A DNA stretch of 46,822 bases. Origin: Welwitschia mirabilis (Eukaryota; Gnetophyta; Gnetopsida; Welwitschiales). Position numbers and translations under genes: made by a program. Shown here piece by piece: positions 33,115 through 45,136 of the stretch; the stretch's first letter is position 1, and each line of letters starts with the position of its first letter. The DNA is taken from assembly GCA_051453625.1 (NCBI GenBank), contig JBOZIK010000001.1, positions 95,075,423 through 95,122,244 on the forward strand, written 5' to 3'. Under the pieces are notes generated by a model, which saw only the letters and a program-made list of their open reading frames with translations, did no database searches and was not told the origin of the DNA.

Positions 33115-33457
33115 TTTATCCATCCTTTAAAAAGTTTTATCTTCGAAACTTAAAATATAATACATCTATTTTATATTTTTAAGTAGCTTCTCTTTTTATC
33201 TCTCTAATATCATTGTACTTACATAGTTAATTTTATCTTTCTTTAACCATATAAATTGTTGAATAAGTTGGATGTCATCTAAAGGCTTGCTAATTAAAGA
33301 TATTAATCATTATGATAACAAAAATCATCTCCTATTTTTGGAATGATCAAGCCTATAGAAATTATCTTCTTCCTTTATCCTTTAGTTTGAATTCATGTCA
33401 TATTCTCTTTAAAAGGTTGTATTATATATTTATATCAACTTCAATGTTTATGAAAAA
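33115..33457 (-). pseudogene. probable chromovirus pol C-terminal remnant
   Basis: The minus strand ends with YILSFEDKTF just before the LTR, preceded by a degraded stretch with WLKKDKIN. The place and final residues suit the end of a chromovirus integrase, but the chromodomain itself cannot be read. A 584-base gap follows (33458-34041), flanked on both sides by a near-identical stretch of about 65 bp. Confidence 0.35.
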
Positions 33458-34041
33458 NNNNNNNNNNNNNNNNNNNNNNNNNNNNNNNNNNNNNNNNNNN
33501 NNNNNNNNNNNNNNNNNNNNNNNNNNNNNNNNNNNNNNNNNNNNNNNNNNNNNNNNNNNNNNNNNNNNNNNNNNNNNNNNNNNNNNNNNNNNNNNNNNNN
33601 NNNNNNNNNNNNNNNNNNNNNNNNNNNNNNNNNNNNNNNNNNNNNNNNNNNNNNNNNNNNNNNNNNNNNNNNNNNNNNNNNNNNNNNNNNNNNNNNNNNN
33701 NNNNNNNNNNNNNNNNNNNNNNNNNNNNNNNNNNNNNNNNNNNNNNNNNNNNNNNNNNNNNNNNNNNNNNNNNNNNNNNNNNNNNNNNNNNNNNNNNNNN
33801 NNNNNNNNNNNNNNNNNNNNNNNNNNNNNNNNNNNNNNNNNNNNNNNNNNNNNNNNNNNNNNNNNNNNNNNNNNNNNNNNNNNNNNNNNNNNNNNNNNNN
33901 NNNNNNNNNNNNNNNNNNNNNNNNNNNNNNNNNNNNNNNNNNNNNNNNNNNNNNNNNNNNNNNNNNNNNNNNNNNNNNNNNNNNNNNNNNNNNNNNNNNN
34001 NNNNNNNNNNNNNNNNNNNNNNNNNNNNNNNNNNNNNNNNN

Positions 34042-36925
34042 CTTCATGTCATATTCTCTCTAGAAGGTTGTATTATATATTTATATCAACTTCAAAGTTT
34101 ATGAAAAAACTCTTTTGCTATTCATGAACTTTCAATCTTTCCTATTTCCTAAGGTCATAATGCTTACTTCATCATGGAAGAAGTTATGAACTAGCATCTT
34201 TTCATAATTGATTTTAGGAGGAATTTCTAAGAACACAGTTGAATATGCTTACAATTGATTGAATATCTCAATGACTTCCTTACTTCAAACCAAAAACCAA
34301 AATAAGCTTGGCCTATTAAATCAAATATTGCAATACAATCATCTCTTACTCTAAATCATGATACTCATCTCTAAAGATGTGTAGGTAGAAATCCTTTAAG
34401 CTTCAGTTCATAAATTGTAAGTATCTTCCTTTCTAGACTTCTTTGTTGTGTATTTATTTCAATGCCTTCCTGACAACACTTCTTGAATAATCTAGTTGGA
34501 TTTTTACTTCAATGGTTAATATGTATAATATAGCACTTAACAAGTTAAGGATAAAATGTAAAATAAGATCAAGGTTATAAGTTTAGCTTAAGGAACTAGA
34601 TGGAAAGACTATAGATGAGATTGATATTATAAATATTAACCAAGTATGTAGAATAAGTAACCAAGACATATATATAGCATAAATAAGAGCTTATAATTAG
34701 ACCAAAAAGCATGGAAGAAAAAGTACTGATCACTCACTCCTTATTGCAAGTTTCATTTCCTTTCTTGAATATATTATTTCTTTAGGACATGCAAATAACT
34801 TATCTTTAAGAGTAAAGGCTTAATTATTTTCATTTTTCTAATAGACTAACTTTGGAGGAATTATTATTTTTCCTTTGTATCTGTGAAGCTTTCTATNNNN
34901 NNNNNNNNNNNNNNNNNNNNNNNNNNNNNNNNNNNNNNNNNNNNNNNNNNNNNNNNNNNNNNNNNNNNNNNNNNNNNNNNNNNNNNNNNNNNNNNNTTAA
35001 TTATTTTCATTTTTCTAATAGACTAACTTTGGAGGAATTATTATTTTTCCTTTGTATCTGTGAAGCTTTCTATAGACAGTTGTTTTATGTAAAACAAAAA
35101 GCTTAAATACCCTCATGAGTAAGGTTGCATTATTATTAATTATTTTCATTTTTCTAATAGACTAACTTTGGAGGAATTATTATTTTTCCTTTGTATCTGT
35201 GAAGCTTTCTATNNNNNNNNNNNNNNNNNNNNNNNNNNNNNNNNNNNNNNNTCATGAGTAAGGTTGCATTTGGTTTATAAGCAACATATGAAAAACATCA
35301 CTTGTATTAAATTTATAAACTTAGCTTAAAAGGTAAATTAAGTAGTGTAATTAGAAATATTACTAGTATAATAACACATTCAAGAACTATCTTTTGGGCA
35401 TTCTAAGAGATAACCAACTCAACCATTTATTTTGAACACAAACATTCTACAAACATGTTATAAGATATTAATGTAGTTTAGATATTTGAATGTTCTTTCA
35501 TTAACTCGAATAAAGAAGTAGCACCAAATATGTTTTATAATTGTTGTTATTGATCTATTGCCAATTATTCTTTTAATTCTTATATTATTTACATTAAATT
35601 TAGACTTAAACATAAATAATACAAGTATACAACTTTCATGCCTTAGCTCATATTCCAAAGTGAATACTTTGTAATTAGGACTAGATGTACATTAAGTTAT
35701 GATGAAATATCTCTATTAATCTAGAAGTATAACAAGAAAAATGTACCAACTTTGTCATATAATTTTAGCTAGTAAGTTAAAATTNNNNNNNNNNNNNNNN
35801 NNNNNNNNNNNNAGAAGGGACCAATGGGGCTATCTAATAAACCTTACAACTCTATTATAGATTTAATAATCCACATGACAAATAAAAGTATTAGTGAAAA
35901 ATCCTCTAGGAAGTGCATAATTATGTTTGAAATTTTTACATCTTATTTGTATAGCTAAAACATTTAAATGAAACTTTGGTACCCAGTGGGAAGAATAGAT
36001 ACTTATATAGTTAAAATATTATAGTAATGAAGTTTTATCTTTAAAGATGGCTATCTAGTCTAGACATCTTGACTATAAATTATAGAACTCTTTAGGGTCA
36101 AGACATCATAGCTAACATAGATTTTAGAATGGGAGAAAGTACTAATTAAGAAAAACTCTTCAAGCATATCAGTTTGGATTCTAGACTGCTCTTTAGGAAA
36201 TGCAAGTTTTCATGTATTTTTTTTATTGATGCTTTAGAAGTTAAACTGTTTTATCCAAATGCTTTCAATGAAGATTCATAACAAATTATCAATTTTTAAG
36301 GAATAGTCCCTAAGGTTGTTTTGATTTGATTTGCTTTTAAAATTATGATAACCAATTCCTTGTAAATGATTACACAAATTTTTGGATTAGTAAAAGGATT
36401 AGTGAAGGAACAAGCCTCTGAGGATCTTTTGTATCTATTATAAGCACTAAAAACGAAAACAACTAATTCATGATTGGTAAAGATAATATCCAACATGAGA
36501 AGACAAATTCATAAAAATGCTCTCTCATCAATTGGTTCTCTCATCTTTTCTAATGCTCTCATATGTGATTCTAGTGGAGACATTATGAAAGAAGTAGGTA
36601 GTAAAATTATACCGCAAAAATTGATCTACCTCCTCTTTCGAAAACTTACAAAAGCTTCTTATAAAAACCCTATTTAATTTTTCAATGTGAGGAGACAGTA
36701 AAATTAAAGAAATTTTATGACTAGTATATGAAATAAAATGAAATGAAGAAATGGGATGCAAGTACAATGATGATGGTATTCGATGATTTTTGCAATTACG
36801 AAACCATCATTTACATATAAGAGACCTTAAAATTAACATGAATGAATATAAGAAAATTTCACAAAATATTACATAATAAAGCTTAAGCTTATAGTTTTGG
36901 GTTAAAAATTCTAGAATATTACATT
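34042..36925. other. unrecognised AT-rich sequence
   Basis: I could not assign coding similarity on either strand. It ends near 36925 with TTCTAGAATATTACA, vaguely like the chromovirus-type LTR terminus at 33100-33114, so it may be the rest of the same insertion. Open frames here (36474-36677 plus, 36528-36767 minus and others) overlap on both strands and show no domains. Confidence 0.4.
34820..35212. repeat. identical 77-bp segment three times around two gaps
   Basis: 34820-34896, 34997-35073 and 35136-35212 are the same 77 bases. Copies one and three end exactly at gap edges (34897 and 35213). The word CATGAGTAAGGTTGCATT also repeats before copy three and after the second gap. This looks like misjoined overlapping contig ends. 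Confidence 0.85.
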
Positions 36926-37219
36926 TACATTTTCATTTTTTATTTTTAACTCACTTTTTATAATCATTTTAACTATTACAGTAGTATTTAGTCTAGGTTT
37001 AGTAGCTGACCATTACTTACCTTTTGCATCTTCTTACATTCATCTTTTTTTGCATCTTTAATTTTAGAATGCATTACATAACCTCCTTTTAGCATTTTCC
37101 TCTTTATTTTTCATTTAATTGTATACTTTATTAGCTAGTACATGAATCATTTATTCCTCTTTGATTTGTTAGTCATTTTTTCTATCTTTTCAACTTTTTG
37201 AAAAAAGTTTAATTTGATT
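36926..37219 (+). other. B 3' untranslated region
   Basis: T-rich, non-coding sequence leading to the purine tract and the 3' LTR. Assigned to B by position. Confidence 0.45.
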
Positions 37220-37230
37220 GGAGGAAGTGG
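37220..37230 (+). promoter_or_regulatory. candidate polypurine tract of element B
   Basis: GGAGGAAGTGG is the only purine run in a T-rich stretch and is followed at once by TATTAAC. The 5' LTR also starts with TATTAAC, which would fit an LTR border here rather than at 37430. Confidence 0.4.
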
Positions 37231-38743
37231 TATTAACTACCTTAGCATTTACTTTTCATGCTTTATTCTTTTGCTAAGTGTGATTTTAGATCAATTTGAC
37301 TAAAATTTTTTCAATCCTTCCCATTATTTTTCTTTTAAACTTTAGTGATTTAGTTGAAATTTTACCCATGTTTAACAAACTTTAATACACTTCTTGCTAA
37401 GAGTTTATTAAAAGCTTGGTTGCAGGATGTGTTAACATGCAAAATTAACATTTTCATCAATTTATTCTATTTACTTTTAGCATTATCATTTGAGATGTAT
37501 CACAATTTTATGTATTTATTATACTTAAGAGTATTTAGATCTAATTTTACTAATATTTGACTTCCACACTATCATTTTTTAATTTTGTAGCGGGATCTAG
37601 AGTACCATGGTACAAGCTAGAGATGTAGATCCTCAACAAGCTAGTGACACTGATAAACTTAACAAGGGCACTAGTTTATTTATACAAATGCTCTTAAAAA
37701 TTGTGTTATGGGGTTGTCTTTAGCTGTTGACTTAACTGAATCTATTGGTAACTAGATTTAAGGAGGTTAAATTTTTAAGCTAATTTCTAAATTCCCTAAT
37801 TCTAACCTTAGTTTTAATGTATAAAAGGTTTTTTTTTTTAATCTAACTTTTAGCATTATTTAAGAGTAATGGATTTTTATAGAATATTGTAAGAAATCAT
37901 GTTATGTTTAGCTTTTAAACTAATCATTTGAGAATAAGCTAGTATTTTAAAGCTAGCATGACATTTTCTTATAGTAACTTCTCTCCTTTTTTGATGTAGA
38001 TTTATTCATTTTATGTAATAAAATATAGTTTTTATTCTTAATATAATTTCTTAATATCAAGTTTATATTAGTTTTTCTACTTGTTATGCTTGAATAAGGT
38101 TGAAATTCTTAAGGTATTATTGTTAGTTTTTGTTCTTAATTTGATTTCTTGATAGCAAGTATGTATAGTTTCCATATTTATTGTTCTTAAACAAGGTGGA
38201 AGTTATTTATTCATTTACCATTTCAAGTGAAATTCTAGAGTAATCTTGGTTATATGTTGCTATCATTTTATGTTCTTTGAACTTAAAATCCTACTTAGCA
38301 TGCTTATGAAGTAAGCTATGAGATCTAAGTAAACCTATAATCTTTACAAAAGCTTAAGCTTTGTTGATTACATTTATACATTAATATTTGAATAAGTATA
38401 TTATTATTAAAGATTTTAGTTATCACAAGAGATGTTTATGTTGGCTCTTATGGTTATGCTTATTTTCTATCTTAGAATAATAATTATTAATACATATCTT
38501 TCTTATTGTTACTTCAAAAAATCATTTTGTAATAGTTACAGAAGTGGTTTATGCTAAAGTTTGTCTATTTTATGTAAATATACTTCTCCCTTGGCAAGAA
38601 CGACACTAGGACTATACTACAAATGGAAGTATTAGTTTACTTGATAAAAGTTGGATTTGGCCATGAAAGATTTGTATTCCTAAGATAATCTTACACATTA
38701 CCATGCATTAACAATAGATACAAGCATAGCCAAATTTCATCAT
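37231..38743 (+). repeat. 3' LTR of element B
   Basis: From 37430 to 38743 it aligns with the 5' LTR (15533-16840). The first 200 bp have no counterpart there. It ends CATGAATAATA and is not followed by a PBS, as expected for a 3' LTR. The next bases read as the minus-strand ORF of element A. Divergence between the LTRs is high by eye, so the insertion is old. Confidence 0.7.
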
Positions 38744-39522
38744 GAATAATAATAGGTTGAGAATAAGGGGAAGAAGAAACTTGACAGGGAGGAGGAGAAA
38801 TGTTCTTGAGGTACTTATTCTTCTTGTGCTTCTTAGAGTTCTTTTGGTATTCAATCTTCATTCCTATACTAGTCTCTATGTATGATATATCCTAATATTT
38901 ACAATAAAAATGTGAGACAAAGAATTTTAAAGCAAGTCTAAAATAAGACATGGGAGAGGTAGGTTGATTTTATGACTTACATGATCAATGATGGTTATAA
39001 ATAAACATTTAGTTATGTAAAATGATTTGCTATTAGAAATGGTTCTAATAATATCTAGATGACTATTATAAGCATCTTTTACATGGAAATTAGGAAAAAT
39101 ATTAGGGATAAGAAATCTAAAGAGGGATAATTGATTTTTGTAAAGATACTTACAAGGTAAAGCACCCTCTTTATTAAAAGTATATTTAACATTTAAATCC
39201 CCATAATAATAACTAAGGGATCTTTTAAGAAAATAATGGAAGGTATCATGGTATCTGAATCCAAAGAGAGCTTTCACATCACCTCAAGTTACAACTAAAA
39301 AAGTGTGTGAATAAAAGAATGAATTATCCAAAGAGATCCATCATCTATAGTAGCATTCTTGTAGAACTCCAAGACCACCTTGTGAAAGTAGTAGGTGCCT
39401 TTATGCTTCAATGAGTATTTCCAATTTTTAACTTTAATTGTAGCCAAGTAAAAAGGTGCATACAGAGAAAGAAACGAAGAGAAAATACCCTCTTCAGTAA
39501 AGATACCTTGTCTTTCACTCAT
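38744..39522 (-). pseudogene. envelope-like ORF of element A, N-terminal part
   Basis: It starts at 39522 with MSERQGIFTEEG (the preceding ACCACC gives a favourable context on the minus strand). It runs open to 39295 and, after a frameshift, continues at 39277 with MKALFGFRYHDTF, CKYLYKN, FRFLIPNIFP, FYITKCLFITIIDHVSHK and NLPLPCLI. Then comes a tail ending SPPPCQVSSSPYSQP near 38755. It resembles the third ORF of Athila-like elements and proteins annotated as putative plant transposon protein. Element B interrupts it, and the C-terminal part is at 15532-15062. Confidence 0.8.
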
Positions 39523-40829
39523 GGTGGTCTGTAATAATAGAAATGAAGAAAGTAGAAAAGAGGAAAAAATTAAGAATAAGTAGAATAGAAAAGTGTGATG
39601 TGGTTATAAATAAAAATGTTTGAAAAAATAAGGAAAATAAAAATTAGGTAGTGTTCTAGACTACAACTAGGCTCACCAATAGAATGCAATGATAAAGGAC
39701 TTCATAAAAATATTGTATGTAAAAGATGAAATGACATATACAAAACTGAATGGCAATAATAATAGGAAAGGTGACAACACTGACAAAGTTATATGGATGT
39801 CTATAAGCTTGAGCAATAAGTTGGACACTAGTGTAAAGATTGCAAAACATTGGTGTGTGAGGTGTGATGGGAATTCTAACATGTAGTTTTTATAGAAATA
39901 AGAGAAAATACAATCATTATATTACCTAGATTTATCAATAACTCAAATTAATTTATCATGGATCTAGGATTAGTTAGCTAAATTAAATCATGACAAACAC
40001 AATTGTGCTTTTAAGGTGCATTTTTTCATAGGAACACATGATCAATTTTAAGGGATGAAAGTGCAAAATGAAATGAAAAATGAGGTAAATAAAATGGAAA
40101 TAAATGGTTAACCATGAGATCTATTATAAATGAAACTAAAATATAACTAATGGCTTAATTTTATTAATTTTTTAATAAATCATTTATCAAGGTAAGATAA
40201 AGTATTAATGAGGAAAAACCACGTAATTTCAGGAATAGTGAAGAGATTTTGAGTAACAAATGTTAAAGCAAGCACATCAAATAACATCTTCAAGCCCATC
40301 TTAATTTCTTTTTAATTTTCTTCTATAGCCATGAGTGATATTTTTAACTATATTGAAAATTTAGTATCATTGTACCTTCTTATAATAGAATTAACATGCT
40401 ATGTATGAAGAAGTAGTGATATGTTACTAGAAAGAATATATGACTCTGATGTAGTTGAGACTATCATAAATAAATCATTAAAGTTGCATTACTAGAAGAC
40501 ATCCATAGCTCCAATGTAGTTAACTAAATTAATAATAAATATCAAAAGGAGTTATCAGCTTATTAGACTAATAGAAGAATAATCTCATTTCCATGAATAC
40601 TAAAATAAGATCCTGACATGAAGTATAAAAGCCATCTTTTCTTTTCTCAAATTAGAGATCAATGGTGTATGCAAACCTTAACAAAAGAACTCAAAGTAAA
40701 TATAATTTACTCTTAAAAAGCAAAAAATCATCAGATCTCAATTAAAACCTTGTAAATAAAAATATGACTTATCTTGTTTTATGTGAAAGAGCTTTAACTA
40801 AGACTGGTAATTCTTATAAATTCATAAGA
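39523..40829 (-). other. A spacer between pol and envelope-like ORF
   Basis: Non-coding and homologous to 27741-29137 in element B. A TATA-like run (minus TTTATTTATAA, about 39604-39614) lies about 85 bp before the ORF start. Small overlapping open frames near 39656-39886 on both strands are not supported. Confidence 0.6.
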
Positions 40830-41970
40830 AGATGGAAGTGGTGGATGAAATGGTTTGGGGTGATGACCATTAACTTTGAACAAATGATGGTTTTTCTGAT
40901 TTTTTATTAGAAAAAAACCCATTAGGCAATAACTATTTTATTGTAAAAGAACCTGTTCATCTAAATACTAGCTTACTAAAAAATAAATGTAATCTAAAGT
41001 TGTATAATAAGACTTAGATTTTCTCCATGAAATGTTCTCCTAAAGATGTAGTGATTATGAAGGTTATTAATTTTCGCTTTGTTGAGTCTCATGCTTTCAT
41101 AAGAATCATTCCTTATCTCTTCTAACTCATTAAGTTGGACTTCTCATGGGTACCGACTATGTTAAGGTCTAAATTAATAGGCTTAATGGAATAATAGGCT
41201 TTATGCTCAAGTTTAATAGGAAGGTGATAAGCTTTATTATTTACTAGCTATTGTAAACATTTCTAGAAGCCCATAAGATATCATTGAGTTTGTTTGACCA
41301 ATAATTTCTAGTTTAACTTATCACTTTCTATAATATGTGCTTGATTTCATTATTGGTAAATTCAACTAACCTCTAGTTTAAGGTGATAAGATATGGCCCC
41401 TTTGTGAGAGACCCATATTTGGTAAGATACCTTTTGAAAACCTTATTATAAAAACTCACAATCACTAATGAGGATTCTAGAAAAACCAAATCTAAATAAG
41501 ATATGCTCTTTAAAGAATCTGACCATGGTTTGGGCATCATTATTCCTAAAAGTATAAGATTTTACCTATTTGGTAACATTGTAAACACAAATTAGAATGT
41601 GTTGGTATCCATTGAAGAGAGGATAAGGAAATTGAAAGTCAATTTCCCATACATCAAATGGATCTACAACAAGGATTTCATTCAAAGGCATTAAATTTAT
41701 TCAATTTTTATAATTTTCACAAGATTTTTAATAAAGGTAAGAATCCTTAAATATTGAAGGCTAATAGAGTCCACATTAAAAGATTTTAATAGCCATATTA
41801 CTGGAAAAGAAATGTCTTCCATAAACTTTAGAATGAAAAAATTTAAGAACATCATGAATCTCAAGTTATGGAATGCATCTCTTAATGAGTTGAATAGGGT
41901 AATATCTAAAGCAATAATGGTTATCCTAAAATAATTATTTAATTTAACTAAAGAATTTTCATTTTCCATC
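40830..41970 (-). pseudogene. Athila-like gypsy integrase (element A), decayed
   Basis: Minus-strand frames in order: CGLY.PSIFKDSYLY.KSCE near 41740 (family SGFYWPTLFKDAYEFCKSCD), MPLNEILVVDPFDVWEI near 41670, NDAQTMVRFFKEHILFRFGF with ILISD near 41490 (family DAKTVVxFLKxNIFSRFGTPRAIISD), NEIKHIL and SNKLNDILWASR near 41300. The C-terminal GSFTIK, LLPNGFFLIKNQ and FKVNGHHPKPF (family KVNGQRLKPF) end near 40850. The Asp of SD is present. Stops and shifts are many. It would insert the cDNA in a live element. Confidence 0.88.
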
Positions 41971-42450
41971 AGGGGCCTAATGATAGTTTTGGAGGATAAG
42001 TAATAAGGAATATTAGAAAACCATGAAATTTTAGAAAGAGATAAAACATGGTCATTAGAAAAAATTCATTAATGATATGTAAGTTATGAAAAAAATTTTA
42101 AGTGAATCTAGAAAGATGATTAGTCATAAGTTATCAAACCCTAAACTTTTATAAGAGTAAAACCATCTGATAAGTCTAGACTTGGAATTTTTCTTTGTAA
42201 AAATGTACCTAAAGGCTAAATGATCTATGTAAATGATTACTTTATATCTAAGAAGGTATTGCCTAAAATTTTCTAAAGTAAATACTACTACAAGAAATTC
42301 TTTTTTAGTAACTATATAGTTGAGTTATGTATTACCTAATACTTTGCTTATACAATAAATTGCAATAGGTTATTCTTCACTCTTTATCCTAAAATGGCAT
42401 TAAAAAAATAGTTACTAGCATGAAAAATGATCTTAAAGGGTAGAGTCCAA
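41970..42450 (-). pseudogene. Athila-like RNaseH (element A), decayed
   Basis: The minus strand reads NWTLPFKIIFHASNYFFNAILG, where gypsy RNaseH has PFEIMCDASDYAVGAVLG. The first catalytic Asp is His, so the site is dead. NNLLQFIV follows, with YLLQKILGNTFLDIK further on. It lies between RT and INT as in Ty3/gypsy. Confidence 0.78.
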
Positions 42451-43570
42451 TTTTAGGGTTAAGTAATAGCAGTAATGATAAGTTTATTCTTAAGTTTTTA
42501 AAAGGCTCACTAGCATGTATGTGTCCATTCAAAAGTTGCATTCTTACTAAGTATGATTATAGAGAGGTTTGGATCTTCTGCTAAAGTCTAGAATGAATAT
42601 CTTATAATAACTAACATGATCAAATAAGGATCTTATGTATTTGACTTTCTATGGAATAGGAATATGAGAGATTAAGGAAATTTTAGCTAGATCTACTTAG
42701 ATTACATCCTATGGATGATATACCTTAAGACAATTTCTTTGTTAACTATGAAGTGGCATTTTTCCTAATTTAAAACAATACATTTTTCTATACGTCTTAA
42801 GAGGATAAGTTCAAGATTATAAAGGAAATAATTTGAAAAATCAAAAAAAATGCCAAACATGTAATATTGAAAGGTGGATGGAGCATTACAAAGTTTAAAT
42901 AACATGCATGTATACATAAAAGTACCATAAGGAAAAGTAAATATTATTTTCTTTTCGTTTTCAAGTGGAATATCTATTTGCTTGTAGCTAAAATACTCAT
43001 CTAAATAGCAAAAAAGGGAGGGCTAGTAAGTTTTTTAAGAGTCTAATCAGAAAACGGGAGAGAAAAATGATCTTACTTGGTAATAGTATTGATTTTTCTA
43101 TAGTTGATATACATTCTCCATTTTATGGTAGGTTTGATAGGAATAAGATTACTATTCTCNNNNNNNNNNNNNNNNNNNNNNNNNNNNNNNNNNNNNNNNN
43201 NNNNNNNNNNNNNNNNNNNNNNNNNNNNNNNNNNNNNNNNNNNNNNNNNNNNNNNNNNNTATTCTCATTAGGCACTAAAGTGAGTCCTGACTTCTTGGCT
43301 ATAGTTAAGCTAGATTTACCCACTTGCTATGAGAGATTGGGTAGATGATACCATTATCTAAAAGCTTAATGACTTTATTTTTGATCACCTCTTTTAATGT
43401 TAGATTAAGTCTTTATTATAGATAAATTGTTGATTTGGTATTTTCCTCTAGGTAGATGTGGTACATGCATATGCTAAGATCTATGCCTCTAATATCTGAA
43501 AGGATTTAACTTAAGGCTTATTTGTATTTTCTTAAAAGTTTTAGTAAAGCATTTTATAGGGATGATAATA
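42450..43570 (-). pseudogene. Athila-like reverse transcriptase (element A), decayed
   Basis: Minus-strand pieces: AKKSGLTLVPNEN near 43280 (family VPKKGGxTVVxNEN), YFSYKQIDIPLENEKKIIF near 42960, FTFPYGTFMYTCMLFKLCN near 42920 and APSTFQYYM near 42880 (family FTCPYGTFAYRRMPFGLCNAPxTFQRCM). Then EKCHFIVNKEIVL near 42770 and a thumb segment. The YMDD-type box (family VFMDDFxVYG) is not readable, as the frame passes through FFDFSNYF. A 100-base gap (43160-43259) falls after the first motif. A tail toward PR runs to about 43570. Confidence 0.85.
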
Positions 43571-43759
43571 AGGATGAACTAATAATCACAAGAAATGTTC
43601 ATGTATGATTCAGAAAATCATATTTAAGATTATTAAAAGGGGGTTAAGATCAAAGGGAATGATTTCTTATAATATTATGCTTAAAACATTCCTTTAAAGA
43701 AGAGGCAATAACAAAAATAATTTGAATATGTATGGATGATTTGAGATTAAAAAGATTTC

Positions 43760-44145
43760 TTTCTAGAATTTATATGTACTCCGTTTCATCATCTAATGAT
43801 AGTTTCTTCATTGCATTATAGATATTTAACTCAACCATCATGTTGCCAAAGGAAATATTCATAGGGCTATTTCTATAGTTAATATGGACATTTGAGGTTA
43901 TAAAGAAAGGTATTCTTGAAATCAAAGGAACTAAATGGTTGATTGTACTCTTCATCTCAAATGCTACAAAGCCAATAGGAAAAAAATAATTTTTCACTCT
44001 CAGTATAACATCTTTAATAACTTGTAAAAAGTCTTTTTAAAGAATTATTAGCTAATTGTAGTTAGAGTATTTCATTTTCTAGTCCTTTTAAGCCAAGCTC
44101 TTTATAAACACAATAATGTAAAACATTAATACTAGTTCTAAGATA
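43760..44145 (-). pseudogene. Athila-like protease (element A), decayed
   Basis: The minus strand begins near 44145 with FLYLRTSINVLHYCVYKELG where the family has LLDLGASINVLPYSVYKELG. The catalytic Asp is Tyr and Gly is Arg. After GLKGLENEIL a frameshift leads to the open piece 43997-43770 with FFPIGFVAFEMKST, VPLISRIPFFITSN (family VPLILGRPFLATSN) and NSPMNISFGNMMVELNIYN. Both the active site and the ILGR loop are lost. Confidence 0.87.
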
Positions 44146-44154
44146 TAAAAAAAA

Positions 44155-44252
44155 GATTGATTAAGATGTGTATTTCTAATAGTTATGGATATTATTGGAT
44201 ATTGATTGATTAAGATGTGTATTTCCAATAGTTATGACTATTGTTAGATATT
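44155..44252. repeat. 49-bp tandem duplication between gag linker and protease of element A
   Basis: GATTGATTAAGATGTGTATT opens both 44155-44203 and 44204-44252. The copies differ at a few bases. It sits where the KYKDPG linker should be, immediately before the protease motif. Confidence 0.9.
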
Positions 44253-45136
44253 CAATAAATTTGTATTTAGAAGAGAATTAGTTCTAAATGATGACACTAG
44301 AATTATTGAGCCAAGAATGCTTTGCTTTCTACATTTGTCCTTCTCTTAATGATACACAAGTCCTTAAGGAATTTATTATATAAAATAACTTTATTAATAA
44401 CTTCTAAGAGAGGGATTCTAATATTTACTTCTCTGAAAATCTCAAGGATCTTTTGGTGTTTCTTTACTAGATTTTATTTTCTACATTATAATGTAAATGA
44501 CAAGGGTTCTTTATAAGGTGGAATGTACTCTTTAAATTTTTCCTTTACTTCTTTTTCTTTATTAGTAAGCTTGCCTGAAACTTTATTCTCATGTGGTTGA
44601 TCTTCCTTTACTTCCTTGTTGATCTCCTTTTTACTTCTAATAATTATGATCTTAGTTTCTCTAATTTGGCTCTCCTCTATCCCTTAAAAATATTTAAACT
44701 AATAGGATTAGAATTATGGATCATGGGAAGTTTATCTTTTTTCATTTGGTTGAGTATGGAGGGTGTCGTACTACCAACTTACATATATCTGGTAGGGTAT
44801 TTTAAGTATTTTTATAGGATATTAGATAGATTTATTCTAGATTTTTATGATAATGAAGAGCTAAAATGGAAGATACAAAAACATGCAATCTTCATGATAT
44901 TTTGTATCATTCAAAGTAGTTTATAATATTTTCTATTTTAAAGTAAACTTTTTGTAAACATTAAGACTAATGCATTACATGAAAACTTGTACTAACTAGA
45001 ATCAATTTGATAAATGACATGGAATTCTTATGAGATGGCATCATCTCTTATATTGTCTGAACAACTAATAGGATGACATCTAAAATAATGATTCACTGAA
45101 CTTCATCTAACTTTGGCTATTTGTCTCTATATTTCT
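44253..45136 (-). pseudogene. C-terminal gag and gag-PR linker of element A, decayed
   Basis: Minus strand: PSILNQMKKDKLPMIHNSNP near 44740 (family LSxRPKGxLPSDTExNP), ETKIIIIRSKKEINKEVKED near 44640 (family AITLRSGKEI), PHENKVSGKLTNKEKEVKEK, then VNIRIPLLEVINKV near 44430 and FLKDLCIIKRRTNVESKAFL near 44350 (family VNIPLLDAIKQVPxYAKFLKDLCTxKRxTNV). The rest of gag is cut off at about 45136 by element G2. Above 44800 the reading is poor. Confidence 0.8.

Larger units (their letters stand above)
15533..38743 (+). mobile_element. B: Athila-like Ty3/gypsy element with envelope-like ORF, interrupted
   Basis: Plus-strand order: 5' LTR, PBS (twice), leader, gag, protease, foreign sequence with a large gap, a pol tail, a spacer, the envelope-like ORF, a further insertion, a 3' untranslated part, a purine tract, and the 3' LTR. 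The spacer and ORF match those of element A base for base in many stretches. RT and most of INT are absent from the visible sequence. Candidate 5-bp flanks (ATTAT on the left, ATAAT on the right) differ by one base. Confidence 0.7.

Noticed and set aside
36474-36767. Overlapping open frames on both strands as possible host genes
   Set aside because: They are short, have no domain, lie inside a retroelement stack and contradict each other by overlapping on opposite strands.
34400-36925. Second LTR of the chromovirus-like insert
   Set aside because: Only the last ~15-40 bases resemble the terminus at 33114. The rest does not align by eye with 30636-33114.
15533-38743. Exact 5-bp target duplication of element B
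   Set aside because: ATTAT (left) and ATAAT (right) are close but differ at one base and the LTR borders are uncertain by several bases, so it stays only a candidate.
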